Below, piece after piece: positions 1 through 10,700 of a stretch of 44,968 bases of DNA (positions are counted from its first letter, which is position 1; every line of letters begins with the position of its first letter). This stretch comes from a virus. Position numbers and translations under genes: made by a program. The notes beneath the pieces were generated by a model. The model was not told where the DNA came from. It made no database searches and saw nothing but the letters and a program-made list of their open reading frames with translations. Location of the stretch: IMG/VR virus record IMGVR_UViG_3300005515_000635, positions 1-44,968 of that record; one strand, written 5' to 3'.

Positions 1-2136
1 GCCGCGGGCACCGTTGGTGGTGGACCCGTACCCGTCGCCACCGCGGGCACCTGCTCCCTCAAGGGTGACCCAGCACCCCGAGCAGCCGACCGGAGTTGGT
101 TGGGAGGTTTGGTTGGCGGTGACGTTGTAGGGGGTGAACGGAGGAACAGGGCTCCCTACGGCTGTGGCGGTGGCGGGGAGGTCACCTTGCCCGGTGACAC
201 GAACGTTCGCACCGGACGTGGTTTGCGCGGTGACCAGCGCCGCACCAGCACCGGTGATTTGGCCGTTGTTCCCATCACCGACAGCAGCGGCCAGTGTGGC
301 GAGGGAGCCGGACCCGTACGCGGCCCGCACACCAGCACCGACCAAGGAAGCCGTGACCGGTAAAGCGCCGGCGGCGACGACACCGGACGTGACACCCGAA
401 CCCACTGCAACAGCGGTGATGGTGACCGGCCCCGACGGTGGGGCTACGACGGGGCGGAGGTCACCAGCCAACCAGGTGCCGGTGATGTTCAGCGGACCCC
501 AGTTGCTCCACGAATACACATGCTGGAACCCGAACCCGGTCCGCTTCCCACCACCGGTGAAGATGTTGGTGGAGTCGACCCACTCGATGATCTGCGCACC
601 GTTCTTGAACAACCGGTAGGTGTTGCCGTCCGCGGTGAGCCGCATGACATCCCCACCGACGAAGGCATCCGAGGACACCTCACGCCCCTGGATGTTCCCG
701 CCGATGCAGGTGATGATTTGGGAGGAACCCACACCGCCCCACCGGCCGACCGCGCCGACCCAGTTCGCCCCGGAGGCGTCCGAGCGGACGATGGGGATAT
801 TGGACCGGTCACCGGAGGGTGGTTGGCCTGAGGCGGTGGTGAATTCAACGTACTGGTCGCGTGAGAACGTGTCGGTGGTGTAGATGCCGCCGGAAAAGTA
901 GAACCCGTTCACCCATACCGGGTTGGGGGCTGCGACACCACCGCTGACGGAGTACCCCTGCCCGAAATCCGCGAACAAGGAGGTGGGTTTCGTCGACCCC
1001 GTGAAGGTGTACGAGAAGTCCCGCTTCACCACCACAGCACCGGAACCCGCGAGAACAGCGGTGACGGGTCGGGTGCCGCCCTGCTGGGCGTCTATCGTGG
1101 CCAAGCCCTCACCGGTGGCGCGGATGGTGTTCGGCACCAACGTCGTCCCCGTACCGGACGCAAGAGCCGTTACTGGCAGGGCGGAAGCACCTGATACACC
1201 CGGGTTCAGGGTGGCGACGTAATCCCACAGGGGTTGCTTCTTGGTGAAGTTGAAATCGACGACACCCCATTGGTTGTTGATGTTCCCGATGTCGGTGCCG
1301 GAGTTGCGGTAGTTGTAGATGAACCACTTGTCCACCCACGGCAACCCGTTCAGGATGTCAACCTGGGCGTGCATCCAATCCCGAGCATTCACACCTGAGA
1401 CGGTGGGCTGGGGGAACCCGAACTCCGTCACCCAAATCTTCTTCGCCGAATCCCCCTGCGCAACCATGTGGTCACGAATCTGCGTCATCTCCGACAGAAA
1501 CAACTGGGACGCGGTGGGCTTCTCCATCACGAACTGGTCAGTGTTGGAGTACCAGTGGTACCCAAGGGAATCGAAATACCCCTTGCACCCCGTCTGGTAC
1601 AACCCGCGTCCGAAGTCCGCGGAGTCCTGGGTGAAGAACCCACCCAGCACGGCCATGATGCCACCGGAGATGACGTTCGACCCGACAGGGTAAACACTCT
1701 TGATACCCAGGTACGCGGCCTTCAAGTAGGAACTGTATTGCTGCGCGTTGGGGGGTGCGAGGTTGGCTATCGAGTTCATTTCGTTCATGATCTCGAAGTT
1801 CGCGCACTGATTCGTCCCACCCGAACCATACCTAGCGGCAACGGCTTTCGCGAAGTTCCCGAAATCCCCCGCCGACGCAGACCACCCCGGCGGGGGGAAC
1901 TGAACCACCAGAGTAGGCGCCAACCCGAACTGCCGAGTCATGGTCACAGCCCGGTCAATGGGACCCCAGTTGAACTGACCCCGGGCGGTTTCGACGAATC
2001 CCCACACGCACGCCATCCGAACATCACTGGCCCCGATGTCCCTGATACCAGTCAAGCATTTCCGCATGTCCGGTTCCGACATCCAGGCGTCACCGCCGGA
2101 CAGCTCGGACTGGCAGAACCCGAACGAAAAACTCAC
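1..2136 (-). CDS. Tail-associated glycoside hydrolase (GH-A clan-like), partial
   Basis: The reading frame is open from a GTG at 2136 to the window edge, at least 712 codons, so the C-terminus is missing. Residues 1-310 look like a (beta/alpha)8 clan GH-A hydrolase (GH39/GH5-like). NEM puts the probable acid/base at E119, and TEFG puts the probable nucleophile at E238, near the 120-residue spacing usual for the clan. Next come Ig-like repeats (about 315-370), a concanavalin/lectin-like beta-sandwich (about 370-540), more Ala/Gly/Thr/Val repeats and a Gly-rich end. The GTG overlaps the upstream stop as GTGA, so translation is probably coupled. No Shine-Dalgarno is visible, but the N-terminal beta strand favours this start. 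As the last tail gene seen, it likely degrades or binds host surface glycan at the tail tip. The substrate cannot be told. Confidence 0.8.
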   Translation of the reverse strand, partial: MSFSFGFCQSELSGGDAWMSEPDMRKCLTGIRDIGASDVRMACVWGFVETARGQFNWGPIDRAVTMTRQFGLAPTLVVQFPPPGWSASAGDFGNFAKAVAARYGSGGTNQCANFEIMNEMNSIANLAPPNAQQYSSYLKAAYLGIKSVYPVGSNVISGGIMAVLGGFFTQDSADFGRGLYQTGCKGYFDSLGYHWYSNTDQFVMEKPTASQLFLSEMTQIRDHMVAQGDSAKKIWVTEFGFPQPTVSGVNARDWMHAQVDILNGLPWVDKWFIYNYRNSGTDIGNINNQWGVVDFNFTKKQPLWDYVATLNPGVSGASALPVTALASGTGTTLVPNTIRATGEGLATIDAQQGGTRPVTAVLAGSGAVVVKRDFSYTFTGSTKPTSLFADFGQGYSVSGGVAAPNPVWVNGFYFSGGIYTTDTFSRDQYVEFTTASGQPPSGDRSNIPIVRSDASGANWVGAVGRWGGVGSSQIITCIGGNIQGREVSSDAFVGGDVMRLTADGNTYRLFKNGAQIIEWVDSTNIFTGGGKRTGFGFQHVYSWSNWGPLNITGTWLAGDLRPVVAPPSGPVTITAVAVGSGVTSGVVAAGALPVTASLVGAGVRAAYGSGSLATLAAAVGDGNNGQITGAGAALVTAQTTSGANVRVTGQGDLPATATAVGSPVPPFTPYNVTANQTSQPTPVGCSGCWVTLEGAGARGGDGYGSTTNGARG

Positions 2137-3335
2137 GTGGCCGACCGGTCGTAATACACGAAATCGGTAACCCCGAACCCCGGGAGGAGGGTCTGATTCA
2201 ACACGTTGGAGACGATGCCGTTCTCCCGCTTCGTCACACCGTGGGTGACGATGTTGTCACTGTCCACCCACGTCAAACCGTCGACCACGGCACCGTTACG
2301 GGACACCTTGTACGTGTTGGTGACGTCGTCGTAGTTCAATGCGATGACATCGCCCTCGTTCAACGAGTTACCGCCGAAGAGGTTGGACACGAAGTCCACC
2401 TGGGTGTGCACCACACTCACCGTCGGCGAGGACCCCGTGTACAGGGCGAGGAAATCATCCCCGAACAGGCCGGCGTGAACCCTCACCGCCACATAGTTCG
2501 ACATGGTGGTGTCTGAGAACCCGAAGAACGAACAATCCCCCGGCGTCCTCGCCGCCAACTTCACCGCCACCCCGTACCGGTCAGTCGACGGTCGCCCCAC
2601 GTTGTAATACCCCGCGGCGAACCCCGCCGTCTTCACGAAGTCACTCGACCCAATAGCAAGAGCACCAGCGACATTCGTCCACGTCGACCCAATGGACGCA
2701 CGGTTGAAGTTGTCCCCCGACACCAACCCCGACGCCCCCAACGACGCCGCCTCCAAAGCAGAAATCCGGGCATCCAACCCACCCGACATCCCACCCAACT
2801 GATCAGCAATCGACTGAATCAACCCCAACGCGTTCTGCAACAACTGCAGCGGATTGAAGAACGACCCCACAATCGCCGTGATGTCATTCAACGTCGAAGC
2901 CGTACCCGTGATGGCACTGACGATGGCGTCGATGATCTTCTGCACCGCACCCTGAATGCCACCGAGGATCGCCCCCGGGACCAGAGCGATGCCCTCGAAC
3001 GCACTGAAGATCGCCGGCAGCAATTCCTGCAACGGTCCGATCGACAGAATTTGGGAGAGAATGTCGAAGACGGTGTTACCGAAGTTCTGCACTATCGGGC
3101 CACCAGTGGTCAGCACGTTGATGATGCTCTGGATGAACTCCATCGGCCCGGAAAAGTCCAACCCGGTGATGTTCTTGATGATCGGGAAGACCGTGTCGTG
3201 CAGAAAGCTGGTGACAGCGTCGATGAACGCTTGCAGGTCCACGACGGGCCCATTGGGGTGGTAGTCGATCCTGCCCAACGGGTCATGGGTGAGGGGCAGG
3301 TCCCCGTTGAGGAATGCGTCTCCCGCCCTGGGCAT
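2133..3335 (-). CDS. Minor tail protein with C-terminal lectin-like domain
   Basis: This 400-residue protein sits in the minor tail cluster. The first half (about 30-200) is long hydrophobic or amphipathic helix, typical of a fibre shaft or trimerisation region. The second half, from about residue 210 (DNFNRA), is a beta-sandwich with a pattern (GDVIALNYDD..TYKVSRNG..WVDS) that also occurs in the glycoside hydrolase encoded next. The two genes therefore probably share a carbohydrate-binding module. The ATG overlaps the upstream TAA as TAATG. The family is inferred from position and fold-like patterns. Confidence 0.7.
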   Translation of the reverse strand: MPRAGDAFLNGDLPLTHDPLGRIDYHPNGPVVDLQAFIDAVTSFLHDTVFPIIKNITGLDFSGPMEFIQSIINVLTTGGPIVQNFGNTVFDILSQILSIGPLQELLPAIFSAFEGIALVPGAILGGIQGAVQKIIDAIVSAITGTASTLNDITAIVGSFFNPLQLLQNALGLIQSIADQLGGMSGGLDARISALEAASLGASGLVSGDNFNRASIGSTWTNVAGALAIGSSDFVKTAGFAAGYYNVGRPSTDRYGVAVKLAARTPGDCSFFGFSDTTMSNYVAVRVHAGLFGDDFLALYTGSSPTVSVVHTQVDFVSNLFGGNSLNEGDVIALNYDDVTNTYKVSRNGAVVDGLTWVDSDNIVTHGVTKRENGIVSNVLNQTLLPGFGVTDFVYYDRSAT

Positions 3336-4444
3336 TAGACCGGCACCAACAGAATCGACAGCTGCGCGCCGCGGTGCTCGAAGTGGTAAATCCCGCCGAG
3401 GCCGTCGTTGAAGGCGTTGATGTACAAGCGGGCACCGGCGCCGACCGTCCCCGCGGGGATGACCGCCCTACCGTTGTCGGGGCTGATGGCATCATTCGGC
3501 GACCCCGACGACGACGCATGCGGGGACAGGAACGCGTACGTCGACACGTTGCCGTACCCGCGGGCCACCAACACCCCGGTCTGCGAACCCAACCTCACCT
3601 CAGCACCGATGATGAACGGGTCCGCGTCAGCCTCAATACCGGTGATTCGCATGTGCCCGTGCACGTACGGGACGCAGTCGAACTCCTGCGGGGGGATGGT
3701 GAACGTTCCCAACGGGACGGTGGTGTTGATCGCCAACGGCACATCGACGAACGCCGCCTCCGGCATCGTGTAGAACTTGTTCACCGCCACCGTGGGGTTG
3801 CGTGGCTCCCATTTGTTCTTCGTCGCGTTCCACGACGGAACATCCATGTCCTCCGGGACGACCGACCCATCCCAGTTGGACAGGTCCTCCATGGGTCCCA
3901 TTTCGCCCTGGGGGCCGCGGATCAGTTCCTTGTTGATCTGCACCAGGATTGACGGGTTGTAATCGTCACCGGTCTTGGTGACCTTCACCGTTGGGGTGAT
4001 GTCGGAGGTCACCAAATCGAAGGTGTAGGTGGCCTTCGGGACTGGGCCTACGGGGCCGGCGGTACCCATCTGGAAGCGTTCGTAGTGGTCGCCGTACCAG
4101 ATGTACCAATTCGAGCCGATTTCGTTGGCGTTGTCGTCGAACTTGCGGACAATCCAGTACTTCCCGATGTCGACGTCGTCTTCGGTGAGGTTCGTCGGGA
4201 GGTCGTCTTCGTCGTCGTAGATGACGAACTGCAACTTGCCCACCGGCGCATTCGACCCCGCGGGCCCCTGCGGTCCGATGAGCGCAGCCAGGGACAGGGC
4301 ACCGTTCGACCCGAAAATCTCCAGCGACGCCGACACCTGGTCGGGGGTGTCGATGTCGCTGACCGTGCCGAAACAATGCGCGATGAATGGAATGTCACCC
4401 AGGTAGACGTCGTCGCCGTTGCTGGGACTGATGGGCGCAGTCAT
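3335..4444 (-). CDS. Minor tail protein with short collagen-like segments
   Basis: This 369-residue protein contains Gly-Pro-Gln-Gly and Gly-Pro-Ala-Gly runs near residue 60 and again near residue 180 (GPQGEMGP), the kind of collagen-like linkers found in phage fibres. Acidic beta-rich stretches lie between them (YDDEDD, WYIWYGDHYE). The last 150 residues form a predicted beta domain ending in AQLSILLVPV. The ATG overlaps the upstream gene's stop by four bases (ATGA). A receptor-binding or fibre role is likely from position. No specific family is recognised. Confidence 0.7.
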   Translation of the reverse strand: MTAPISPSNGDDVYLGDIPFIAHCFGTVSDIDTPDQVSASLEIFGSNGALSLAALIGPQGPAGSNAPVGKLQFVIYDDEDDLPTNLTEDDVDIGKYWIVRKFDDNANEIGSNWYIWYGDHYERFQMGTAGPVGPVPKATYTFDLVTSDITPTVKVTKTGDDYNPSILVQINKELIRGPQGEMGPMEDLSNWDGSVVPEDMDVPSWNATKNKWEPRNPTVAVNKFYTMPEAAFVDVPLAINTTVPLGTFTIPPQEFDCVPYVHGHMRITGIEADADPFIIGAEVRLGSQTGVLVARGYGNVSTYAFLSPHASSSGSPNDAISPDNGRAVIPAGTVGAGARLYINAFNDGLGGIYHFEHRGAQLSILLVPV

Positions 4445-4827
4445 TGACGCTCCTCAAAGATTTCGGTCACGGTGGGCGTCACGGACCACAAGTCCGGTGC
4501 CGGTGCGGGATTGACGTCGATGGGGTCATCCGGGTCTGACATGGGAACCCAATTGATCAAGTCCTCGTACACCCCGGGGCCCACTACTGGGCGGGCCTTG
4601 ATGAGGCGTTTGTCCTCCACCCGCCGCCAACCGCACTTGACGAGGTGATGAATCAGGGCGGGGAGAACGTCGGGGTGCTGGGCGTTGATGACGTTCATGT
4701 CCAGCACGGACCCGTGAGCATCGACGGGATACTTGAAGGACTCGAGGAGTTGAAAAGTGGCATCCTCGACGTCTTGGACGGCGGCCATCTGCTTCGCAAC
4801 GAGTGGGTGCACGAACTGTTCGGTCAT
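4441..4827 (-). CDS. Small protein of the minor tail cluster, function unknown
   Basis: This 128-residue, mostly helical protein has a Pro/Asp-rich tail. It lies between two minor tail genes and is preceded by AAAGG, which also overlaps the 3' side of a hairpin. It shares a four-base overlap with the following gene. Its LIHHLVKCGWRRVEDKRLI segment recalls small proteins of actinophage tail modules, but I assign no function. Confidence 0.6.
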   Translation of the reverse strand: MTEQFVHPLVAKQMAAVQDVEDATFQLLESFKYPVDAHGSVLDMNVINAQHPDVLPALIHHLVKCGWRRVEDKRLIKARPVVGPGVYEDLINWVPMSDPDDPIDVNPAPAPDLWSVTPTVTEIFEERQ

Positions 4828-4847
4828 CGCCGTCCTTTCATGCAGAA

Positions 4848-4871
4848 GGCCCCCACCGGTGGGTGAGGGCC
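4848..4871 (-). terminator. Intergenic hairpin, possible attenuator
   Basis: On the minus strand GGCCC pairs with GGGCC around an inner CCCACC/GGTGGG palindrome, followed by CTTCT. It lies 17 nt after the stop of the 616-aa minor tail gene and just before the next start. The T-tract is poor, so it may be only a weak terminator or an RNA-processing hairpin. Confidence 0.35.
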
Positions 4872-4888
4872 ACGATTGTTTAGCGGCG

Positions 4889-6739
4889 CTAGCTGAAGAT
4901 GACTTCGCCGCCGATTACTCCGGCGACGAGGGATGCGCCGGCTTGGATGGCACGGAAGCCCATCGCAATGGGGTCGTCATGGCGGGTGTCGTCACCGACG
5001 CTCACCGTGTACGTGATGGGCTTGCGGCGGTCGTATGAGTACTTGATGGCCGACACCTGGTCGACGTACAGAATGCCGTCGACCTCGAACCCCACCCGGT
5101 CGTCCAACAGGATGTCGTAATTGACGAGATAGGGCGCACCGTTGCGGATTTGGGTTTTGAACCCCCGATACGGCTTCGTCTTGTAATCCCCCGCACGCAG
5201 CGTCAGGACACTGGAAATGGTGTACGCGACACCACTTCCCCGCTCAACCCGCTCCAAGTAGCCCAAATCGCCGGTGACCAAGGCGCGGATTGGGTTCGTA
5301 TACCGTTGCCACGCAAGGAGAATGTTGTCGAGCTGACCCTGATAGAGGTCGGAGAGGCCCGCCCCCAATGGTGGCCCACCACCGGAACCGAACACACCGG
5401 CGACGATGACCGCCTGCAGTTGAGACAATCCCCAGCGGATTGCGAACGTCTGCAAATCGTTCACGAGTTTCGGTGACCGACCGCCCGTCATCGTGGTCTT
5501 CACAGCACCTTTGTGCTGGAAGTACCCGGACTCGATGATCCCGGACTCCTGCCCGTCGCGGTACACAGCCCACGGGGGGTCGGGGGCCACCCCGAACAGT
5601 TTCCGGAAGACGGGGTCGGTTTCCCCGTCGTTGTCAGCATCGACCGGGAACACCGTCTCGGTGATCAAATCGTCCAGGGTGCTCGAGAACAGGTTGATGA
5701 CACCGTCAAGTGCTGTGCCCGTGGGGCCTGTGTACCCGGAGTGGTCTTCGAACGCGACGACGACGGCGTTGCGGCCGGGGCGGGCGAAATCCGCCAACTC
5801 GTCCCCCACGACGGCTTCCAGTTCGGGGTGCGGGTTGTCTTCGTCTTCGGTGAAGTACGTGTACGCCCGGGCCATGACGCCGGCGTCCTTCATGATGTCG
5901 ACGGTGGAGGAATGGAAGTCCTGCCACGCCGACGTCAACAGGGTGGTGCGCGACTGGTCCAGGAGGGGGTTGACGAACTGCACTTGGATGGGCCAGTTCG
6001 TCGGCAGAAGGTTCAGCAGAGCATCCGGGCCCAACGGGTTGATCCACCCACCCGGGTTGAAGATGTTCGACGGAATCGACGCAAACGGGTTGAACGCCCG
6101 CAACAACTGAATCCACAACGTGATTGAGCACGCGGTTCGGCAGTTCGCGGGCAACATCCACATCTTGATGGGCTGCACCTCAGGCGGAAACAGCGGTGTA
6201 CTGGCAATTAGGATGTTCTTCAGGTGCTCGCGGTTGGAGATCGCCGTCAACTCCACCGTGTGAATACCGTTGGAGTCGCGCTTCACCCCGATGTTGGTGA
6301 CCTTCCCGCCCCACCGGGTTTTCCACGTCGGCTGGGTCGCGATCGGGTCAACACTGAGGTGAAGGTCTTCCTCGAGGCGGACCGCGTTGCGAACGAAGTC
6401 CCCCAGATAGTCCCCACCGCGGATGACCACCGTCGCCGAACCCGAGTCCGCGGCGATCTCCTCAGTGACGCAGGACATCTCCTGCCCAATCGTCGCCAAC
6501 TGGTTCAAGTTCTTGTCCTGCAACCTGATCAACGGTCGCTGCTTCGCCGAATCAATGAGCGTCTGCCGGCGGGAGTTGATGTACCGGTACGCCGACATCG
6601 GGTCACCAGCAGGCAACGGGGTCCCCAAAGACCCGATCACCTTGGACTGCATCGCCCCGGCAAGGTTCTTCGTGAACTCGATTGGGGCGTTGACGATGCC
6701 TCCAGCGCCGCGATACAAGTCACCGAATGGGTCGGTCAT
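4889..6739 (-). CDS. Minor tail protein, Gp37-like (tail hub type)
   Basis: This 616-residue protein is encoded second after the tape measure. Its pattern (MSAYRYINSRRQTLID near residue 48, a central WGGKVTNIGV beta region, a late LTLRAGDYKTKPYRGFK stretch, and a C-terminal VDQVSAIKYSYDRRKPITYTVSVGDD) resembles the Siphovirus Gp37-like minor tail family common in actinophages. Such proteins are thought to form the tail hub or baseplate core. The ATG overlaps the upstream stop. Family membership is from pattern memory and not from a search. Confidence 0.8.
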   Translation of the reverse strand: MTDPFGDLYRGAGGIVNAPIEFTKNLAGAMQSKVIGSLGTPLPAGDPMSAYRYINSRRQTLIDSAKQRPLIRLQDKNLNQLATIGQEMSCVTEEIAADSGSATVVIRGGDYLGDFVRNAVRLEEDLHLSVDPIATQPTWKTRWGGKVTNIGVKRDSNGIHTVELTAISNREHLKNILIASTPLFPPEVQPIKMWMLPANCRTACSITLWIQLLRAFNPFASIPSNIFNPGGWINPLGPDALLNLLPTNWPIQVQFVNPLLDQSRTTLLTSAWQDFHSSTVDIMKDAGVMARAYTYFTEDEDNPHPELEAVVGDELADFARPGRNAVVVAFEDHSGYTGPTGTALDGVINLFSSTLDDLITETVFPVDADNDGETDPVFRKLFGVAPDPPWAVYRDGQESGIIESGYFQHKGAVKTTMTGGRSPKLVNDLQTFAIRWGLSQLQAVIVAGVFGSGGGPPLGAGLSDLYQGQLDNILLAWQRYTNPIRALVTGDLGYLERVERGSGVAYTISSVLTLRAGDYKTKPYRGFKTQIRNGAPYLVNYDILLDDRVGFEVDGILYVDQVSAIKYSYDRRKPITYTVSVGDDTRHDDPIAMGFRAIQAGASLVAGVIGGEVIFS

Positions 6740-7764
6740 GACGGCCTGATGAACCTTTGCGGCAGCAGCACGGTGACACTGCCTCCTGCCTGGTCATGCC
6801 GAACCTTCAAGTTCGCAACGGTCTTCGGTGGAATGGGTGAGGTGAACCGAATACCGTTCGCCCGCCGCCACAACGGCAACCCCAACGCCGCGGTGTCATG
6901 GAGGAAGAAATCCAACACCCGGGAATGGCGGATGAAGTCGTAGAAGGCGTTGTCGACCGGGTCCGTGGCACCCGTCAACGTGCGGTGCGCCGGGTCGGTG
7001 TCGACCATCCCGTACTTCTCATTCGGTCCCAGCAACGGCAGTTTGATCAGGTTGGACGTCATACCGTCCTGCACCCACGCACGCCCCGGGGCGCTGTACA
7101 GGAACAGCGGATACGCCGGCAAATGTCCCCGGTTGGCGATGGTGATCGTTTCCTCGTCGAAACCGTTTTGCGCCACCGTCTCCGGGTGGGCAACCCACTT
7201 CTCCACGAGGGTGCGCTTCGCGTACCACGGGTTTACCGCCATGATCTGCATGTCCCACTGCATGACGTTGTTCTTCATCGCCGTGGGGTCCATCTTCATG
7301 GTCGTGTCGATGGCCTTCGCCAACTGCACACTGGCCCAACGCCACCCACCGAACCGGGTATGGCATCCCAACCACCCAGGTGTGTCATGGGGCCACGCGT
7401 TCCACCAGTTCGCCTCAATGTGCCGGTAGGCATCCGCGGTCATCTTGATGTTCGGGTTGCGCGCACCCGCAACGACACCAAGGTTGATGATCCGTTTGTT
7501 GATGTTGGTCCGCTCGTAGGTGGACCCCACCTGGTACGCAGCTTCGGTCAAGAGTTGTTCGAACGGCAGGTGGTACGCGCCCTGCAACCCCTGCCCCAGA
7601 CGGACGCCTTGCTTACCGGCGTCCCTACCTTCGAGGTCCCACCACGACCCATCTGGGCCGATGTACACCCATCGGGTGGCTTCAGCCTTCAGACGAGCTG
7701 GCAGGGTGCGCCATTCAAGCCCGGTGTATTCGTTGCCTCTGATGAGGCGTGATGCGCCGGGCAT
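6736..7764 (-). CDS. Minor tail protein, distal-tail-like, first after tape measure
   Basis: I start this at the ATG at 7764 (MPGASRLIRG), which overlaps the tape-measure TAA as TAATG, giving 342 residues. A GTG at 7797 is in frame but would overlap the tape measure by 34 nt. Trp-rich beta patterns (WRWASVQL, WDMQIMAVNPWYAKR) and the position directly after the tape measure fit a distal tail (Dit)-type protein that begins the tail tip. Its C-terminus overlaps the next gene by four bases. Confidence 0.75.
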   Translation of the reverse strand: MPGASRLIRGNEYTGLEWRTLPARLKAEATRWVYIGPDGSWWDLEGRDAGKQGVRLGQGLQGAYHLPFEQLLTEAAYQVGSTYERTNINKRIINLGVVAGARNPNIKMTADAYRHIEANWWNAWPHDTPGWLGCHTRFGGWRWASVQLAKAIDTTMKMDPTAMKNNVMQWDMQIMAVNPWYAKRTLVEKWVAHPETVAQNGFDEETITIANRGHLPAYPLFLYSAPGRAWVQDGMTSNLIKLPLLGPNEKYGMVDTDPAHRTLTGATDPVDNAFYDFIRHSRVLDFFLHDTAALGLPLWRRANGIRFTSPIPPKTVANLKVRHDQAGGSVTVLLPQRFIRPS

Positions 7765-10700
7765 TACTGCGGAAGGTTCTGGGCTAGGGCCGGCCACCGT
7801 GGCATCGACGACGAGATGTTCGTGATCTGCTGCTGCAACTCACCGTGGCTGTCACCGAATGAAGCGCCCTGCAAGTTGATCGTCGGGCCGCCGGCGGGAG
7901 CGTTGCCCGGTCCGGGAGAGTTCGCCCCGCCCGGCGGCTTGAACTGGGCGGCGTCCGCAATGTTCAAAGAGTTCCCACCCGGCATCCCGGGCATGAAACT
8001 CGACGCCAACCCCAACAGCCCACCAAGACCACCGCCACTGCCGCCGGGAATCATCGACCCCGTTTGACCTGCCTGCCCCTGACCGAGTGCCCCCGCGAAG
8101 TTCGCGACCCCCGTGACGCCCTTCCACATCCCCGACTGGAACGGGTTCTTGAACAACGACCCGTCCAAACCGATGGCCTCGAGCACACCGCCGAACAAGT
8201 CCCCACCAAGGCTGGACATGTCACCGTTGCCGTCCTTGTCCTTCGCGGCAGCCGAGTTGTACTTGTTCTGTGCCACCGACAGCGCGTCAATCGCGTCGGC
8301 GTGCTCACGCTTCGCGACTGCTAACGCCCGTTCCGCCTCAGCCCGTTGACGCGGGGTGACCTTGTCGCCCTTCGCGTCCAACTCATTGAGCCGGCCCTGC
8401 GCGGAATCTATGCGCGCCTGAGAATCCGCTACGCGCTGATTCGCGTTCCGCAGCGTCAGGTCCTGAGACGTCAACCCTGTGGCGCCACCGTCCATCCCCG
8501 GGTACATCGACGCTGCGGCGCTGCCGGACACCGGCCGGTACCAGTGGTCGGTGAACGCTTTGTCGTCCGCCCCAGTGCCGCCTACCCCGCCGCGAGCTGC
8601 TGCGGCATCGCTGCCCCAGTTGAATGGGGTGCCACCCGGAAGGGTGGCCTGCATGTGTTCCGAGTTGTAACCAACCCGGAAGTCGCCTGGGCCTCCCATG
8701 CCGCGGACGAACCCCATCTGGGGCAACAAACTGGCCGCGTTTCCCGTCGCCAAAGAGCGCCCTGCCGTGGATTTTCCGTCCATGAGGTTGACCAAGTCCT
8801 CGACTGCGCTCGAGCAGTCCGCCAGACCCTTCGTCAGGTCACCCGGCCCGTTCGTGTAGGACCCGGCCGGCACGTTCGCCAGCAATGCCTGGTCGCTGAT
8901 GTAGCCCGGTGCGGCACCACTGCTGTACGCGAACGGGGTGGATGCACTGCCAGATGGGGCTTCGGTCACCACAGGTGGCATGTAGGTGCTGATGGCTGGG
9001 GCGGGGGTGGCGTTCCACCCGGAAGTCGGCGTAGGAGGTCGGTTGGCGAACGGGGAACGCGGAACACCACGACGGTCCGCTTGCGCTCCGGCGCCACCGC
9101 CACCCTGAATGCCGATACCCGGCAGCTGAAGATTGGTGGGCGGCTGGTAGGTGGACGGAATCCCCGGACCCGAACCTGGGACGACGGTCATGTTGCCGTT
9201 GGCGTCAACACCGAAGTGGTCACCCGGCTTCATCTTGCTGATGTCGATCTGGGGGGTGCCATTAGGCAACGGCTGACTCGGGTTCATCAGCGGGTTGGCC
9301 TGACCCACCGTGTACGCCGCGGTCGCCGCGGCGGCGACGATCCCGAACTTGCCAATCAGCCCGTCCAGCGCCCCGGACATCTTCCCCACACCGGACACGG
9401 CCGCATTGGGCAGGCCCGTCGACAGAAGGTTGACGATGCCGGTCAACGACGACGCCAGCGACGCAACCCCACTGATGGTCTTCCACGCCACGAACGCCTG
9501 AACCACCGTGGCAGCCCCACCGGGAATGCTGTTGATGGTCTGAAGCACCTGGCGGATGACGGGCAACCACAGGTTGGCGGCGTTCGTACCGGCCTGGAAG
9601 AGCCCCGAGAGAATCGGACCTGCCTGCACCGCAACGTCACGGAGTTGGCCAAGCATGTCGCGGCCCTGCTGGAAGAAGTTCTGCAACCTCTCCTGACCCT
9701 GCGCGGAGTTCAGGAACGCCGCCATCTTCTGCGTCGCCGACTCCAACGTGAAAAGCAGACCCGCACCGCCACCAGCGGCTTCGGTGATAGCGGTAAACGA
9801 CTTCCCCAAGTTGAGGACGATGTTGCCAAGGTTGGAGAACCCGTCAAGACCGTCGCTGATCCACTTCTGCAGCCGGCCGTCACCATCGGCGGAGGTGATG
9901 AACGCGTTGAAGCGTTCCGCCACCCTCCCCACCGCATCAGCGAGCCGGGGCAACGAATCAGACCCCGCGGCGGCCAATGTGCCGAACGCGTTGATGATCG
10001 GGTCAATCGCCGCAGACAGGCGGCCCTGCGCGTCGGCGGTGTTCCCGAAGATCCGATCCAGGAACCCCTGCGACGAGCCCGAACCCAGCGAGGTCATTGC
10101 TTGCATGAGGTTCTGATTCAAAGACCGGGAGATACCATCCACACCGCGAGTCACCGCGGGCAGAAGGTTCCCAACCAGACCCATGAGCCCTTGGGACACG
10201 CCGGCGAACATGTTCTGCGACCCAATGTTCCGCAGGTCGGTGAACGTTCCCTTCAACCCGACAACGGTCTTCACCGCGTCAGCAGCGTTCGGCGACAGGT
10301 CTGCGAGAGCCTTGTTCGCGGCGTCAACCGACGCTTGCGTCCCATCGGCGGCCTTGGTGACCGCGTCGTACGCGTCGGACATACCCTGCACGGACAGCTT
10401 CGCCACACCCACCGACGACGCAATCCCAGCGAACACACCCGGGACCACAGCCCCCGCACCGGCCAACTGTTGCAGCGCCCCAGCGAGATTGGTGACAGCA
10501 GTGGCCGCGGCGGGCAGTAAACCCACCCCGACGAGACCGGCATTCAACTTGAATGCGCCACCACCAGATGAGCCACCACCACTGAAACCGGAGAAGGCGC
10601 GGTCCAACGCGGACCGGTCGACGTCCACCTTGACCTTGACCGTCTGACCATCAAGACGTGCAATTTCCGTCTTCGCCGCCGCCGTGTCCGCCTCGACGTC

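Noticed and set aside
1468-2154. 228-residue plus-strand ORF in the left tail gene
   Set aside because: Antisense to the glycoside hydrolase frame, which has catalytic motifs and runs open for 712 codons.
8346-10520. 724-residue plus-strand ORF opposite the tape measure
   Set aside because: Very Arg/Gly/His-rich with no domain pattern. It is the mirror of a GC-rich coding strand of a certain tape measure gene.
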